A stretch of 64,000 bases of DNA, from the NCBI RefSeq assembly GCF_013410035.1, contig NZ_JACCBW010000002.1:434001-498000 (forward strand), written 5' to 3'. The DNA is from Nocardioides cavernae (lineage in GTDB: Bacteria; Actinomycetota; Actinomycetes; Propionibacteriales; Nocardioidaceae). Below are positions 1 through 8,251 of this stretch, in pieces; position 1 is the stretch's first letter, and each line of letters starts with the position of its first letter. Position numbers and translations under genes: made by a program. The notes beneath the pieces were generated by a model, which saw only the letters and a program-made list of their open reading frames with translations, was not told the DNA's origin and ran no database searches.

Positions 1-519
1 CTCGACGCCACGCTGCGCGAGCGCCTCGCGGGGGACCTCCGCAGCATCCTCCACGACGCCGGCACCACCGCGCTGCTCGTGACCCACGACCACGAGGAGG
101 CATTCGCCCTCGCCGACCGGCTCGCCGTGATGCGGGCCGGACGCGTCGTGCAGGCGGGCGCGATCGACGAGGTGTGGCGCGAGCCCGTCGACGAGGACAC
201 CGCGCTCTTCCTCGGGTACGCCCGCGTGCTGCGCGAGGACGCCGCGGCGCGGGTGCTGTCCGCGGCGGGGCTGCCCCCGGCGTACGCCGTCGCGCTGCGC
301 CGCTCGGCGCTCGTCGTCGACCCGGCCGGTGCCGTGCGCGCCACCGTCGAGTCCGCGCGGGTGACACCGGAGCAGGTCCGTCTCGTGGTCGTGGCGGACG
401 GCATCGGGGAGGTCGACGCGGTCGCGCCGCTCGGCAGCCGGTTGTCGCCCGGGGACGCGGTGGCGCTGCACGTCGACGTGACGCGTCTCGCGGTGCTGCC
501 GATCACGGCGGAGGGTTGA
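1..519 (+). CDS. ABC transporter ATP-binding protein, C-terminal part (5' end outside window)
   Basis: Cut by the window edge: the reading frame is open from base 1, so the GTG at 79 is internal. The first residues LDATLR are the D-loop that follows Walker B, and the switch histidine is in VTHDHEEA at about visible residue 29. From about residue 75 to the end there is a small beta-rich tail resembling the TOBE domain of iron(III)/thiamine/polyamine-type importer ATPases. The ATPase would energise uptake at the inner face of the membrane. Walker A and the permease partners are outside the window, so the substrate cannot be assigned. Confidence 0.85.
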   Translation, partial: LDATLRERLAGDLRSILHDAGTTALLVTHDHEEAFALADRLAVMRAGRVVQAGAIDEVWREPVDEDTALFLGYARVLREDAAARVLSAAGLPPAYAVALRRSALVVDPAGAVRATVESARVTPEQVRLVVVADGIGEVDAVAPLGSRLSPGDAVALHVDVTRLAVLPITAEG

Positions 520-527
520 CGGCTCCC

Positions 528-533
528 TAGACT
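528..533 (+). promoter_or_regulatory. Leaderless-type -10 (TAGACT) for the PAP2 gene
   Basis: TAGACT lies 7 bp before the GTG at 541, so the transcript would begin at or beside the start codon. The same spacing recurs before many genes in this window. Confidence 0.5.
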
Positions 534-540
534 GACGCCC

Positions 541-1587
541 GTGCACAGACCGGCCTATGCCCTCCTCGTGGGAACCGCCGCCATCATGGGCGTCCTCGCG
601 GTGACGGCCGCGATCACGCTGGACCGCCGGCTGGTCGACCCGGAGGGCTTCCTCGGCCCGGCCTGGCTGCGCCTCCCGCTGCTGGTGCTCGGCGCCTTCC
701 TGCTCGACCTGCTGCCGCGGACGCTGTGGGGGTCGCGGATGAAGCCGGCCCTCATGCCGGCCATCGTCAAGGAGCGGATCCGCACCCACTGGGACCGTGA
801 GCGCATCATCCTCGTGGTGCTCGGACTGGTGAGCTTCTACATCACCTACGTCTGCTACCGGAACCTCAAGTCGTTCCTCCCCTTCATCATGGGCGAGGAC
901 AAGTACGACCGCGAGCTGCACCTCATCGACCGTGCGCTGATGTTCGGCCACGAGCCCGCGACGATCCTGCACACGATCTTCGGCACCGGCTTCTCCGCGC
1001 ACATCCTGTCCACGATCTACCTGTGGTTCCTGCCGCTGGTGCCGCTGGCGCTCGCCGCATGGCTGGTGTGGTCGCGCAACATCACCTTCGGCTACTGGTT
1101 CGCCACCTCGCAGTGCCTGGCCTGGTCGCTCGGCACGGCGTCCTACTACGCACTCCCCACCCTCGGTCCCGGCTTCCAGTACTCCTACCTCTACGCAGAC
1201 CTCCCCAACACGGGGTCGAGCGAGCTGATGGAGGCCTTGTTCTACGGACGCAAGGGAGTGATCCGCGACGGCGCCGAGGGAGCGGTGCAGTCCGTGGCGG
1301 GCTTCGCCTCCCTCCACGTCGCGATCACGCTGCTGGTCGCGCTGATGGTGCAGTACACCCTGCGCAACAAGATCCTTCGCATCGTCTTCTGGGTGAACTT
1401 CGCGATCACCGTCGTCGCGACCCTCTACTTCGGCTGGCACTACATCGCCGACGACCTCGCCGGCGTCGTGATCGCGCTCTTCTCCTTCTGGCTCGGTGGG
1501 TTGGCGAGCGGGCAGAAGTTCGACCGGCACGGGTTGGCCTCGCACCCGACCTCCACCACGAGCCAGGTCCCCGTCGACGCCGAGTGA
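541..1587 (+). CDS. PAP2-superfamily membrane phosphatase (inositol phosphorylceramide synthase/AUR1-like)
   Basis: 348-aa polytopic membrane protein with several hydrophobic helices (for example about residues 5-25, 37-57, 85-105, 160-180, 255-275 and 285-320). The split PAP2 catalytic signature is visible: ASLH in GFASLHVAITLL corresponds to the PSGH motif, and HYIADD to the HxxxD motif. Such enzymes transfer or hydrolyse lipid phosphate groups on the outer membrane face; AUR1-type members use phosphoinositol lipids. GTG start chosen because a TAGACT -10 sits 7 bp upstream. It does not overlap its neighbours and appears monocistronic. Substrate unknown. Confidence 0.8.
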   Translation: MHRPAYALLVGTAAIMGVLAVTAAITLDRRLVDPEGFLGPAWLRLPLLVLGAFLLDLLPRTLWGSRMKPALMPAIVKERIRTHWDRERIILVVLGLVSFYITYVCYRNLKSFLPFIMGEDKYDRELHLIDRALMFGHEPATILHTIFGTGFSAHILSTIYLWFLPLVPLALAAWLVWSRNITFGYWFATSQCLAWSLGTASYYALPTLGPGFQYSYLYADLPNTGSSELMEALFYGRKGVIRDGAEGAVQSVAGFASLHVAITLLVALMVQYTLRNKILRIVFWVNFAITVVATLYFGWHYIADDLAGVVIALFSFWLGGLASGQKFDRHGLASHPTSTTSQVPVDAE

Positions 1588-1588
1588 C

Positions 1589-1607
1589 GGGCGGGCGTAC
1601 GCCGCCC
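1589..1607 (+). terminator. Short hairpin after the PAP2 gene
   Basis: GGGCGG and CCGCCC (6 bp) flank a 7-nt loop directly after the stop codon. No T-tract follows, as is usual in high-GC actinobacteria. Weak candidate. Confidence 0.35.
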
Positions 1608-1666
1608 CTCCTCCTCCCGCGCCCCCTCCCGCACCCACTCCCGCGGTGCCCCCGGATGAGGCTGGA

Positions 1667-1741
1667 GTCACCGGATATCCGGTGACCGCCGGCGTTCCAG
1701 GTCGAGATCCGTACGCATAACCCCGGATCTCGGGTGCAGAG
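1667..1741 (-). repeat. 75-bp structured repeat, copy A (inverted relative to copies B and C)
   Basis: On the minus strand this copy runs from CTCTGCACCCGAGATCCG to the perfect 20-bp palindrome GTCACCGGATATCCGGTGAC (1667-1686). It is exactly as long as copies 2792-2866 and 4484-4558 and shares both ends with them; the middle is diverged and its hairpin degenerate. It begins 6 bp past the stop codon of the nuclease gene at 1748 and, with copy B in opposite orientation, brackets that gene. Confidence 0.9.
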
Positions 1742-1747
1742 CACCCC

Positions 1748-2719
1748 TCAGCTGGCCACCGCTCCCCGCGCCGCGAGCACCTTGCGGATGCGGGCCGCGA
1801 GCAGCTCGGGGCGGGCGAGATCGGCCCAGGTGACCCGGATGCAGGTCCATCCCGTGAGCAGGCAGACCAGCTCCTCGCGCTTCTTCTCGCGCATCACGAA
1901 GTCGGCGAGCGACTCGCCCTCCCGGCGGTGCTTCTCGTACTTCACGCGACCGTCGAACTCGACGAAGACCCCCACCTCGGGCCAAGCGAAGTCGAGGTAC
2001 GCCACAAGGGTCCCGTGCTCGTCGAACACCTCGTGCTGGGGCTCGGGGCGAGGCAGCCCCTGCCGATGGACCAGGTAGCTGAAGCGGTCCTCGCCGACCG
2101 ACTCCAGTCGACCGTCCGCCAGGTGCACGACGATGTTCGCCGTCAGCTTCCCGGGCCAGCAGGCGTGCTCCTGCATCTCGGCCTCGAAGTCCGTCACCGT
2201 CATCTCACCCGCGTGCAGGAGCCGGTTGACGGCGACGAGTCCGGCTTCGACCCCCACGACCGTGGTGAGCTCGAACGCCGACCTCGCGGCGGTGCTGATG
2301 CGCACCCCGTTGAGCTCCTCCACGTCAGCCGGACGGAGCAGACCACGGTGCGGGACCCAGTCGTCCTGACGCCGTCCGGCCCTCTCGGGAGCGCCTCGCG
2401 TCGTGTGGACGACAGCGATCGGGACTCCCCACAGCGGGACACCTCGTTCGACCAACGAGGAGGTGTGGGTGAGCACCGTCTCCTCGTGCGCACGGGCGAG
2501 GACGGCCCTCGCGCGGAGCCGGTGACGGTCCTCGGGGGTGCAGGACTCCCACACGTCACGCGTCACGTAGGCGCCGTACCTCACCCGGTGGAGCGCGCCC
2601 ACGCGCACGAGGCAGTCGATCTGGGTGTCGCTCATCCCGTCGGCGAGCAGGTCGCGGCGCAGGCGTACGAGGCCGGCAAGGTCGCGAGCCGGCGGGAGGG
2701 GTCGGGGTGGTCGGTGCAT
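1748..2719 (-). CDS. AbiEi-like winged-helix plus Vsr/DUF559-type nuclease-fold protein
   Basis: 323-aa protein. Residues about 12-52 (LLADGMSDTQIDCLV then GALHRVRYGAYV) look like the N-terminal winged helix of AbiEi-type antitoxins. The C-terminal part resembles DUF559/Vsr-like PD-(D/E)xK nucleases: D243 in YLDFAWP, E254 and D256 in VEFDG, K260 in RVKYEK, then the typical GWTCIRVTW strand near residue 292. Such stand-alone genes are frequent in Nocardioides-like genomes; their role is not established. ATG 2719 is preferred because it starts just before the winged helix; longer in-frame starts run into repeat B. No partner toxin gene is adjacent. The gene is bracketed by inverted 75-bp repeats. 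Confidence 0.8.
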   Translation of the reverse strand: MHRPPRPLPPARDLAGLVRLRRDLLADGMSDTQIDCLVRVGALHRVRYGAYVTRDVWESCTPEDRHRLRARAVLARAHEETVLTHTSSLVERGVPLWGVPIAVVHTTRGAPERAGRRQDDWVPHRGLLRPADVEELNGVRISTAARSAFELTTVVGVEAGLVAVNRLLHAGEMTVTDFEAEMQEHACWPGKLTANIVVHLADGRLESVGEDRFSYLVHRQGLPRPEPQHEVFDEHGTLVAYLDFAWPEVGVFVEFDGRVKYEKHRREGESLADFVMREKKREELVCLLTGWTCIRVTWADLARPELLAARIRKVLAARGAVAS

Positions 2720-2791
2720 GCGCTGTGCGTGCCCGCGCCCGGGCACCTCCACGCCCACGATCTTCAAACTGTGGACAACGAGGACATCGAG

Positions 2792-2866
2792 CTGTGCACC
2801 CGAGATCCGTGCTTCGAGGTATGGATCCGTACCTCGAAGCACGGCGGTCACCGGATATCCGGGGAC
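2792..2866 (+). repeat. 75-bp structured repeat, copy B (gene-free stretch 2720-3029)
   Basis: Starts CTGTGCACCCGAGATCCG, then a perfect 15-bp stem (2807-2821 with 2830-2844, loop TGGATCCG), then a 28-bp near-perfect palindrome (2843-2870) centred on GGATATCC. It is the inverted partner of copy A across the nuclease gene. The rest of the 310-bp gene-free stretch 2720-3029 holds the promoter and leader of the NlpC/P60 gene and no further gene. Confidence 0.9.
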
Positions 2867-2946
2867 CGCCCTAAGAACTACATCGCTGTAGTTTGCAAGT
2901 CGACACGCCGCGCAACGATGAAAAGGTTGAGGAAAGTGTTCCCTGT

Positions 2947-2967
2947 GTGACGAAAGTTTACTAGCGT
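2947..2967 (+). promoter_or_regulatory. Candidate promoter of the NlpC/P60 gene with MtrA-like box
   Basis: A TAGCGT -10 at 2962-2967 predicts a start near 2974. GTGACGAAAGTTTAC at 2947-2961 resembles the two-half-site boxes bound by the cell-envelope regulator MtrA, which controls NlpC/P60-type genes in other actinobacteria. The match is by eye and imperfect. Confidence 0.3.
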
Positions 2968-2977
2968 GCCTCGAGTT

Positions 2978-3029
2978 GCCCGTGCGATGGGGAAGTCGCA
3001 CGGGCCCGAGACCACCAGGGGGAACCCCC
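2978..3029 (+). promoter_or_regulatory. Structured leader: 5'-terminal hairpin and Shine-Dalgarno-masking hairpin
   Basis: GCCCGTGCGA (2978-2987) pairs perfectly with TCGCACGGGC (2996-3005), placing a 10-bp hairpin at the very start of the predicted transcript. Next, AGGGGGAACCCCC directly before GTG 3030 lets the ribosome-binding GGGGG pair with CCCCC, so translation may need the hairpin to open. Confidence 0.5.
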
Positions 3030-4478
3030 GTGCCCTTCGCCTCACCGACGGACCCGACGCCGGGCGTACGCCGTCCTGCCGCGCGCCGGACGACCGCACG
3101 CTGCGTGGGTGCCACCGTGCTGGTGGCCGGGCTCGCGCTCGGCGGCGGCCATGGAGTGGCGTTCGCCGACGACGACCCGGTGCCGAGCCAGGCGGACGTC
3201 GCGGCGGCGGAGGAGCGGGCCGCGGACAAGGGTCGTGACGTGGCCGCGGTGCTGGCGGACCTGATCCGTGCCAACCTCTCCCTGGAGACAGCCGGCGACC
3301 GCGCGGCCCAGGCCGCCGAGGCGTGGAACGGCGCCCGCTGGCGAGCACAAGTGGCGCGCAGGGACGCCCGCGAGGCGGAGGCGGCGGCCGCAACCGCGCG
3401 CGAGGACGTCGAACGGCAGCGCGAGCTCTATGCCGCGACCGTGGTCCAGTCATACGAGGACGCCACCCAGGTGCAGGGCCTCTCGGCGATCGTCGAGGCC
3501 GACGGCGTGGAGGCCCTCCTCGACCGAGCGGTCACGATGGGCAACACCTCCGACGCCCTCGACGACCAGTACGACTCCTTCATCGCCTCGTCCGCCGTCG
3601 CCGACGTCACCGCGAGCACGGCCTCCCAGGCATCCGATCGGGCCGCAGCCGCGGAGGCGGAAGCCGAGCAGGCACGCGACGCCGCCGCAGCAGCCGAGGC
3701 CGACGCCAGCGCGCACGCGCAGGAGATCGCGGCGACCAGGACCGACCTCGTCGCCGAGCTCGCCGCGCTCGAGGGCACCAGCGTCCGGCTCGCCGAGAAG
3801 CGCCACTCCGCGCTCGAGCGGGCCGCGGCCGAGGCGGCGGCCGCAGCGGCGCAGGCGGAGGCGGAGGCGCAGCAGCAGGAGCAGCAGGAGCCGACGCCCA
3901 CTCCCACCGCGGAGCCGACGCCGACCGCCGCCCCGACCCCCACCCCCACCCCGACGCCCACCCCGACCCCCACCCCGACCCCCACTCCGACTCCCACGCC
4001 GATCGCCACCCCGACCCCGACGCCCACCCCGACCCCAACCCCGACCCCGGCGCCGACGCTCACCCCGACGCCGGTCCCGCCGACGACTCCGCCGATCGCG
4101 CCGCCGAGCCCGTCCTCGGGTGCGGACGCGGCCGTCGCCTTCGCCGCCGCCCAGATCGGTGAGCCGTACGAGTGGGGCGCCGCAGGCCCGAACGCCTGGG
4201 ACTGCTCCGGCCTGACCTCCGTCGCGTGGGCCCAGGCTGGCAAGGCGCTGCCGCACTACTCGGTCGCGCAGTACACTCAGTCCACGCCGGTCACCCCGAG
4301 CCAGCTCGCCCCCGGGGACCTTGTGTTCTGGGGCTCGTCGAGCAGCCCGAGCTCGATCTACCATGTCGCGCTCTACGTCGGAGACGGCCAGGTCATCCAC
4401 GCCCCGCGCACGGGGCGGCCGGTCACGCAGGAGTCGATGTACGCCTGGCGGGCGCCGGACTTCTACGCCCGCCCCTGA
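3030..4478 (+). CDS. Secreted NlpC/P60 (C40) peptidoglycan hydrolase with coiled coil and Pro-Thr linker
   Basis: 482-aa exported endopeptidase. The GTG at 3030 follows AGGGGGAA and gives a normal signal peptide: basic RRPAARR, a hydrophobic stretch [15 protein letters not shown], cleavage near AFA/DDD. Residues about 50-275 are an Ala/Glu-rich coiled coil, then about 60 residues of Pro-Thr repeats (coding tract roughly 3895-4085), then the NlpC/P60 domain with catalytic Cys near residue 392 in WDCSGL, His near 445 in YHVALYVG and the third His in VIHAP. This is RipA/PcsB-like architecture for cleaving D-Glu-mDAP bonds, with the coiled coil probably regulatory. The in-frame TTG at 2976 is rejected because it has no ribosome-binding site and spoils the signal peptide. 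Confidence 0.9.
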   Translation: MPFASPTDPTPGVRRPAARRTTARCVGATVLVAGLALGGGHGVAFADDDPVPSQADVAAAEERAADKGRDVAAVLADLIRANLSLETAGDRAAQAAEAWNGARWRAQVARRDAREAEAAAATAREDVERQRELYAATVVQSYEDATQVQGLSAIVEADGVEALLDRAVTMGNTSDALDDQYDSFIASSAVADVTASTASQASDRAAAAEAEAEQARDAAAAAEADASAHAQEIAATRTDLVAELAALEGTSVRLAEKRHSALERAAAEAAAAAAQAEAEAQQQEQQEPTPTPTAEPTPTAAPTPTPTPTPTPTPTPTPTPTPTPIATPTPTPTPTPTPTPAPTLTPTPVPPTTPPIAPPSPSSGADAAVAFAAAQIGEPYEWGAAGPNAWDCSGLTSVAWAQAGKALPHYSVAQYTQSTPVTPSQLAPGDLVFWGSSSSPSSIYHVALYVGDGQVIHAPRTGRPVTQESMYAWRAPDFYARP

Positions 4479-4483
4479 CGCTG

Positions 4484-4558
4484 CTGTGCACCCGGGTTGC
4501 GTGCTTACAGGTAGAGATCTCTACCGATAACCACGGCGGTCACCGGATATCCGGTGAC
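4484..4558 (+). repeat. 75-bp structured repeat, copy C (solo)
   Basis: Same length and ends as copies A and B: CTGTGCACCC at the left, the perfect palindrome GTCACCGGATATCCGGTGAC at the right (4539-4558). The middle carries a different palindrome, GGTAGAGATCTCTACC (4510-4525), inside GTG/CAC and TTA/TAA pairs, so the hairpin is kept while its sequence differs from copy B. It starts 6 nt after the NlpC/P60 stop codon, where it could also act as a transcription terminator. Confidence 0.9.
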
Positions 4559-4578
4559 TCCAGAGCCAAAAGGCGCCC

Positions 4579-5448
4579 TCAGCGCACCTTCCGCCCGAAC
4601 CGCGCCGCCAGCTCGGCGGGGTCGAGGTCGCCGTCGAGCACGAGCCGGGTCGGCCAGGCCGACGTGTCGATCCCCGACAGCTCCTCGAACAGCGCGAGGT
4701 CCTTGGCGTACACCTCGGCCACCCGCGCGAGGTCGTCGCCGGTCGGCGCGGTGCCGGGCACCTGCTCGGCCCCGGCGTGCCAGTTCCGGAGCGGCGGCAC
4801 GCGCTCGAACCGCGGCAGGTCGAGGAAGTCCGTCGTGCGGTGCACCGTCTGCTCGAAGTCGCCCAGCATCGCGCGCAGCTCCAGCAGCAGCCACTGGCCG
4901 CGGTCGAAGAGCTCGAAGCCGCGCTGCAGCTGCTCGCCGTAGAACCCGCGGGCGAGCCCGGTCATGTGCCGCCACCGCATGGTGCGCACCTCGGCGGGGT
5001 CGGGCACGGAGTCCGGCAGCGATGTGTGCGGCCACTCGGTGAGGAAGTCCGGCCAGTCGGGCCAGGCGAGGTTGCGCGAGCGGAGCATCACCCAGTGCGA
5101 GAACAACCGCTCCAGCGGGTCGCGGAACACCGCGACGAGCGGCATGTCCGGGTTGTAGGCCCGCATCCGCTCGAGGGCGTGCGGCCAGTAGAGGTAGGTG
5201 GGCGAGGCGTCACCGAGCAGCCGGTGCACGGGCGCCCGGCGGGGCGCGGTGTAGTCACGTGCGTAGTCCGGGGCCGTCCAGTCGACGGTCTCGTCGTCGA
5301 AGTAGTGGCGCTCCTTGTCCGGCGCCTGGCACACCAGCCGGTGCTGGTTCAGCGTGACCGCGAGCGTCGACGTACCGCCCTTCTGCACGCCCACGACGGC
5401 GAAGTTGTAGGGCATCACCCCCGGAGGGGTGGCATCGGACACGTTCAT
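4579..5448 (-). CDS. Sulfotransferase family protein
   Basis: 289-aa cytosolic enzyme. VVGVQKGGTSTL (about residues 18-29) is the 5'-phosphosulfate loop, and VFRDPLERLFSHWVML (about residues 110-125) is the 3'-phosphate-binding motif of PAPS-dependent sulfotransferases. It would move sulfate from PAPS to a hydroxyl of a carbohydrate or lipid acceptor, which the sequence does not identify. ATG 5448 used; ATG at about 5415 (MPYNFAVVG) is an equally good start just before the first strand. Transcribed divergently from the acyl-CoA dehydrogenase gene across 36 bp. Confidence 0.8.
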   Translation of the reverse strand: MNVSDATPPGVMPYNFAVVGVQKGGTSTLAVTLNQHRLVCQAPDKERHYFDDETVDWTAPDYARDYTAPRRAPVHRLLGDASPTYLYWPHALERMRAYNPDMPLVAVFRDPLERLFSHWVMLRSRNLAWPDWPDFLTEWPHTSLPDSVPDPAEVRTMRWRHMTGLARGFYGEQLQRGFELFDRGQWLLLELRAMLGDFEQTVHRTTDFLDLPRFERVPPLRNWHAGAEQVPGTAPTGDDLARVAEVYAKDLALFEELSGIDTSAWPTRLVLDGDLDPAELAARFGRKVR

Positions 5449-5484
5449 CGCGGTGAACCTACCGGGATGGCTACCGTGAGGGCC

Positions 5485-7569
5485 ATGTCAGCGGACCAGG
5501 CCGCGTCGATCGCGGACGAGATGCCCACGGTGGAGCCGGAGGCGCCGGCGGTCGAGACCGTGACCGACGATGCGCCGCACGCGGACCAGTCCGGCTACCG
5601 CCAGCCCGAGGTCGACGTCGACGCGATGCGCGCCCTGCTCGACGGCCGCTACCGCGAGGTCCGCGACCTCGTCCGGACCAACCTCGCCGAGCACGCCCAG
5701 GTCCTGCTCGACCAGGAGCAGATGGGCACCGCCGACTTCCGCGAGCGGGTCAAGGACGTCGTCGTCATGATGGCGGGCACCGGGCAGACCGGCATGGGCT
5801 TCCCCGAGGAGTACGGCGGGGGCGGCGACATCGGTGCCTCGATCGCGGCCTTCGAGACGCTGGCCTACGGCGACCTCTCGGTGCTGGTCAAGGTCGGCGT
5901 GCAGTTCGGCCTCTTCGGCGGCGCGATCCTCCAGCTCGGCACGAAGCCGCACCACGACGCCCACCTCGCCGACCTCGTCAGCGGCCGCACGATGGGCTGC
6001 TTCGCGATGACCGAGAGCGGGCACGGCTCCAACGTGCAGGCGCTCGGCACGGTCGCGACCTACGACGTGGCGGCGCAGGAGTTCGTCATCACCACGCCCG
6101 ACGACACCAGCCGCAAGGACTACATCGGCAACGCCGCCGCCCACGCCGAGCTCGCGGTGGTCTTCGCCCAGCTCGAGATCGGTGAGGGCGAGGAGGTGCA
6201 GCGCCACGGCGTGCACGCCTTCGTCGTGCCGATCCGCGACGGCGGCCGCGTGCTCGGCGGCGTACGCATCGAGGACTGCGGGCCCAAGATGGGCCTCAAC
6301 GGCGTGGACAACGGCCGCATCTGGTTCGACGGCGTGCGGGTACCGCGCACCGCGCTGCTCAACCAGTTCGCCGAGGTGACCCCCGAGGGCCGCTACCTCT
6401 CGCCGATCGACAACCCCAACAAGCGCTTCTTCACCATGCTCGGCACCCTCGTCCAGGGGCGCGTGTGCGTCGGCGGTGCCGGGATCAACGCCGCGAAGGT
6501 CGCCCTGACCATCGCGACGAGGTACGCCGTGCGCCGCCGCCAGTTCGAGGCCACCTCGCCCGACGAGGAGCAGGTGCTCCTCGACTACGGCATGCACCAG
6601 CGCCGGCTGCTGCCGCTCCTGGCGCGGACGTACGCCCTCCACTTCGCGCAGGAGGTGGTGGCCGGGCAGCTGCACGACGTCTTCTCCGGCCCCGGGCCGG
6701 TCGAGGAGGGCAGCGACGAGCACGCCCGCCGGATGCTGGAGTCGCGCGCGGCCGGTACGAAGGCGCTCGGCACCTGGCACGCGACCCGCACCATCCAGGA
6801 GTGCCGCGAGGCCTGCGGCGGCGCGGGCTACCTCAGCGAGAACCGCTTCGCCGCGCTCAAGGCCGACACCGACGTCTTCACCACCTTCGAGGGCGACAAC
6901 CACGTCCTGCTCCAGCTGGTCGCCAAGGGCCTGCTCACCGACTACGCCGGCGAGTTCGAGGAGATGGACCAGCTCGGCATGGCGCGCTTCGTCGCCGGCC
7001 TCGCGGTCGACACCGTCGTCGAGCGCACCGCGGTCCACAAGCTCGTCCAGTCGGTGCGCGACCTCCTGCCGGGCGGCGACACCTGGGACCAGGAGGCGGG
7101 CCTGCTCGACCCCAACTACCAGCTCGCCATGCTGCGCTTCCGCGAGGAGCACATGATCGGCGGCGTCGCGCGCCGCCTCAAGCGCGGCATCGACCAGGGG
7201 GCCGACCCCGGCGCCGTCTTCTCCCGCGTCCAGGACCACGTCATCGCCGCCGCACGCGCGCACACCGAGCGGCTGGTGCTCGAGGCGTTCGTCGCCAGGA
7301 CCGCCGCCCTCCCGGACGGCGACCTCAAGGTCGCGCTCAACCTGCTGTGCGACCTCCACGCGCTGAGCACGATCGAGGCCGACCGGGCCTGGTTCATGGA
7401 GCACGGCCGCCTCTCCAGCGCCCGTTCCAAGGCGATCAGCCGCGAGGTCAACGCGCTGTGCCGCAAGGTGCGCCCGCTCGCCGTGGACCTGGTCGACGCG
7501 TTCGGCGTGCCCGACGAGGTCCTGCGCAGCCCCGAGCTGCTCGGGTGGCCCATCGGCTCCGGGCACTGA
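5485..7569 (+). CDS. Acyl-CoA dehydrogenase/oxidase family protein (long form)
   Basis: 694-aa flavoprotein of fatty-acid oxidation, about 300 residues longer than ordinary acyl-CoA dehydrogenases and arranged like acyl-CoA oxidases. Visible blocks: MGFPEEYGGGG (N-terminal helical domain), CFAMTESGHGSNVQALGT (FAD/substrate strand), RKDYIGNAA, then CGGAGYLSEN and TTFEGDNHVLLQL, the oxidase-type motif near the active-site glutamate, followed by a second helical C-terminal domain. It would insert the trans-2 double bond in acyl-CoA. ATG 5485 chosen with GAGGG just upstream; an in-frame ATG at 5467 is possible. Dehydrogenase or oxidase activity cannot be decided from sequence alone. Confidence 0.85.
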   Translation: MSADQAASIADEMPTVEPEAPAVETVTDDAPHADQSGYRQPEVDVDAMRALLDGRYREVRDLVRTNLAEHAQVLLDQEQMGTADFRERVKDVVVMMAGTGQTGMGFPEEYGGGGDIGASIAAFETLAYGDLSVLVKVGVQFGLFGGAILQLGTKPHHDAHLADLVSGRTMGCFAMTESGHGSNVQALGTVATYDVAAQEFVITTPDDTSRKDYIGNAAAHAELAVVFAQLEIGEGEEVQRHGVHAFVVPIRDGGRVLGGVRIEDCGPKMGLNGVDNGRIWFDGVRVPRTALLNQFAEVTPEGRYLSPIDNPNKRFFTMLGTLVQGRVCVGGAGINAAKVALTIATRYAVRRRQFEATSPDEEQVLLDYGMHQRRLLPLLARTYALHFAQEVVAGQLHDVFSGPGPVEEGSDEHARRMLESRAAGTKALGTWHATRTIQECREACGGAGYLSENRFAALKADTDVFTTFEGDNHVLLQLVAKGLLTDYAGEFEEMDQLGMARFVAGLAVDTVVERTAVHKLVQSVRDLLPGGDTWDQEAGLLDPNYQLAMLRFREEHMIGGVARRLKRGIDQGADPGAVFSRVQDHVIAAARAHTERLVLEAFVARTAALPDGDLKVALNLLCDLHALSTIEADRAWFMEHGRLSSARSKAISREVNALCRKVRPLAVDLVDAFGVPDEVLRSPELLGWPIGSGH

Positions 7570-7570
7570 C

Positions 7571-8251
7571 GTGAGGGTCCCCGGGTTCGGCGGGTGGAGC
7601 GAGGACCCGCTGTGGTCCTACATCTACCCGTGGCTCGTCGGGCACGAACGCCTCGGGTGGGCGGCTTGGCGCCTGGGCACCGGCAGTGACCTCTCGCTGC
7701 TGCGCGACGCCGCCGTCGAGATCGGCCACCTGTCGCCCGGGTCGCGCGTCCTCGACGTCCCGACCGGGTCCGGTGTCGCCCTGCAGGGCCTGCGTCCGGG
7801 CCAGGGCGTCGACTACGTCGCCGCCGACATCTCGGCCACGATGCTCGGCCGGGCGGAGGCCGCAGCACGCGAGCGCCGCCTCGACGACCAGGTGACGACC
7901 GTCGTGGCCGACGTCGGCGACCTCCCGTTCGGCGACGGGTCCTTCGACCTGGTCGTCACCTTCACGGGCCTGCACTGCTTCCCCGACCCACGCCTGGCGC
8001 TGCGGGAGATGGTCCGGGTCCTGCGGCCCGGGGGCGCGATCACGGGCAGCGCGCTCTTCACCGACGCCGGCGCCCGGTGGGAGCCCCTGCGCCGGGTCGG
8101 CACCCGGGCCGGCGTCCTCGGGCCGATGTGCACCTCGGTCGAGGCCGCCGCCTGGCTCGAGGAGTCCGGGTGCACCGACGTCGAGCTCGCCCTGCACGGC
8201 GCGCTCGGCTACTTCCGCGCGACCCGGCGCGCGCACGAGGAGGACGCATGA
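7571..8251 (+). CDS. Class I SAM-dependent methyltransferase
   Basis: 226-aa protein. VLDVPTGSGVAL (about residues 60-71) is a variant of the SAM-binding motif I (E/DxGxGxG, here PTGSG), followed by VAADISATML (motif II acidic residue), ADVGDLPFGDGSFDLVV and MVRVLRPGG, the usual methyltransferase-11 order. The GTG start lies one base after the acyl-CoA dehydrogenase stop, and the 3' end overlaps the next gene by ATGA, so all three are probably one transcript. The acceptor is unknown. Confidence 0.8.
   Translation: MRVPGFGGWSEDPLWSYIYPWLVGHERLGWAAWRLGTGSDLSLLRDAAVEIGHLSPGSRVLDVPTGSGVALQGLRPGQGVDYVAADISATMLGRAEAAARERRLDDQVTTVVADVGDLPFGDGSFDLVVTFTGLHCFPDPRLALREMVRVLRPGGAITGSALFTDAGARWEPLRRVGTRAGVLGPMCTSVEAAAWLEESGCTDVELALHGALGYFRATRRAHEEDA

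Noticed and set aside
2880..3029. ydaO-type c-di-AMP riboswitch before the NlpC/P60 gene
   Set aside because: Such genes often carry it, but the leader after the predicted start is only about 55 nt and I cannot find the conserved core.
3895..4085. Pro-Thr codon repeats in the NlpC/P60 gene as a phase-variable tract
   Set aside because: The repeat is six bases (two codons) long, so slippage would change linker length without shifting the frame.
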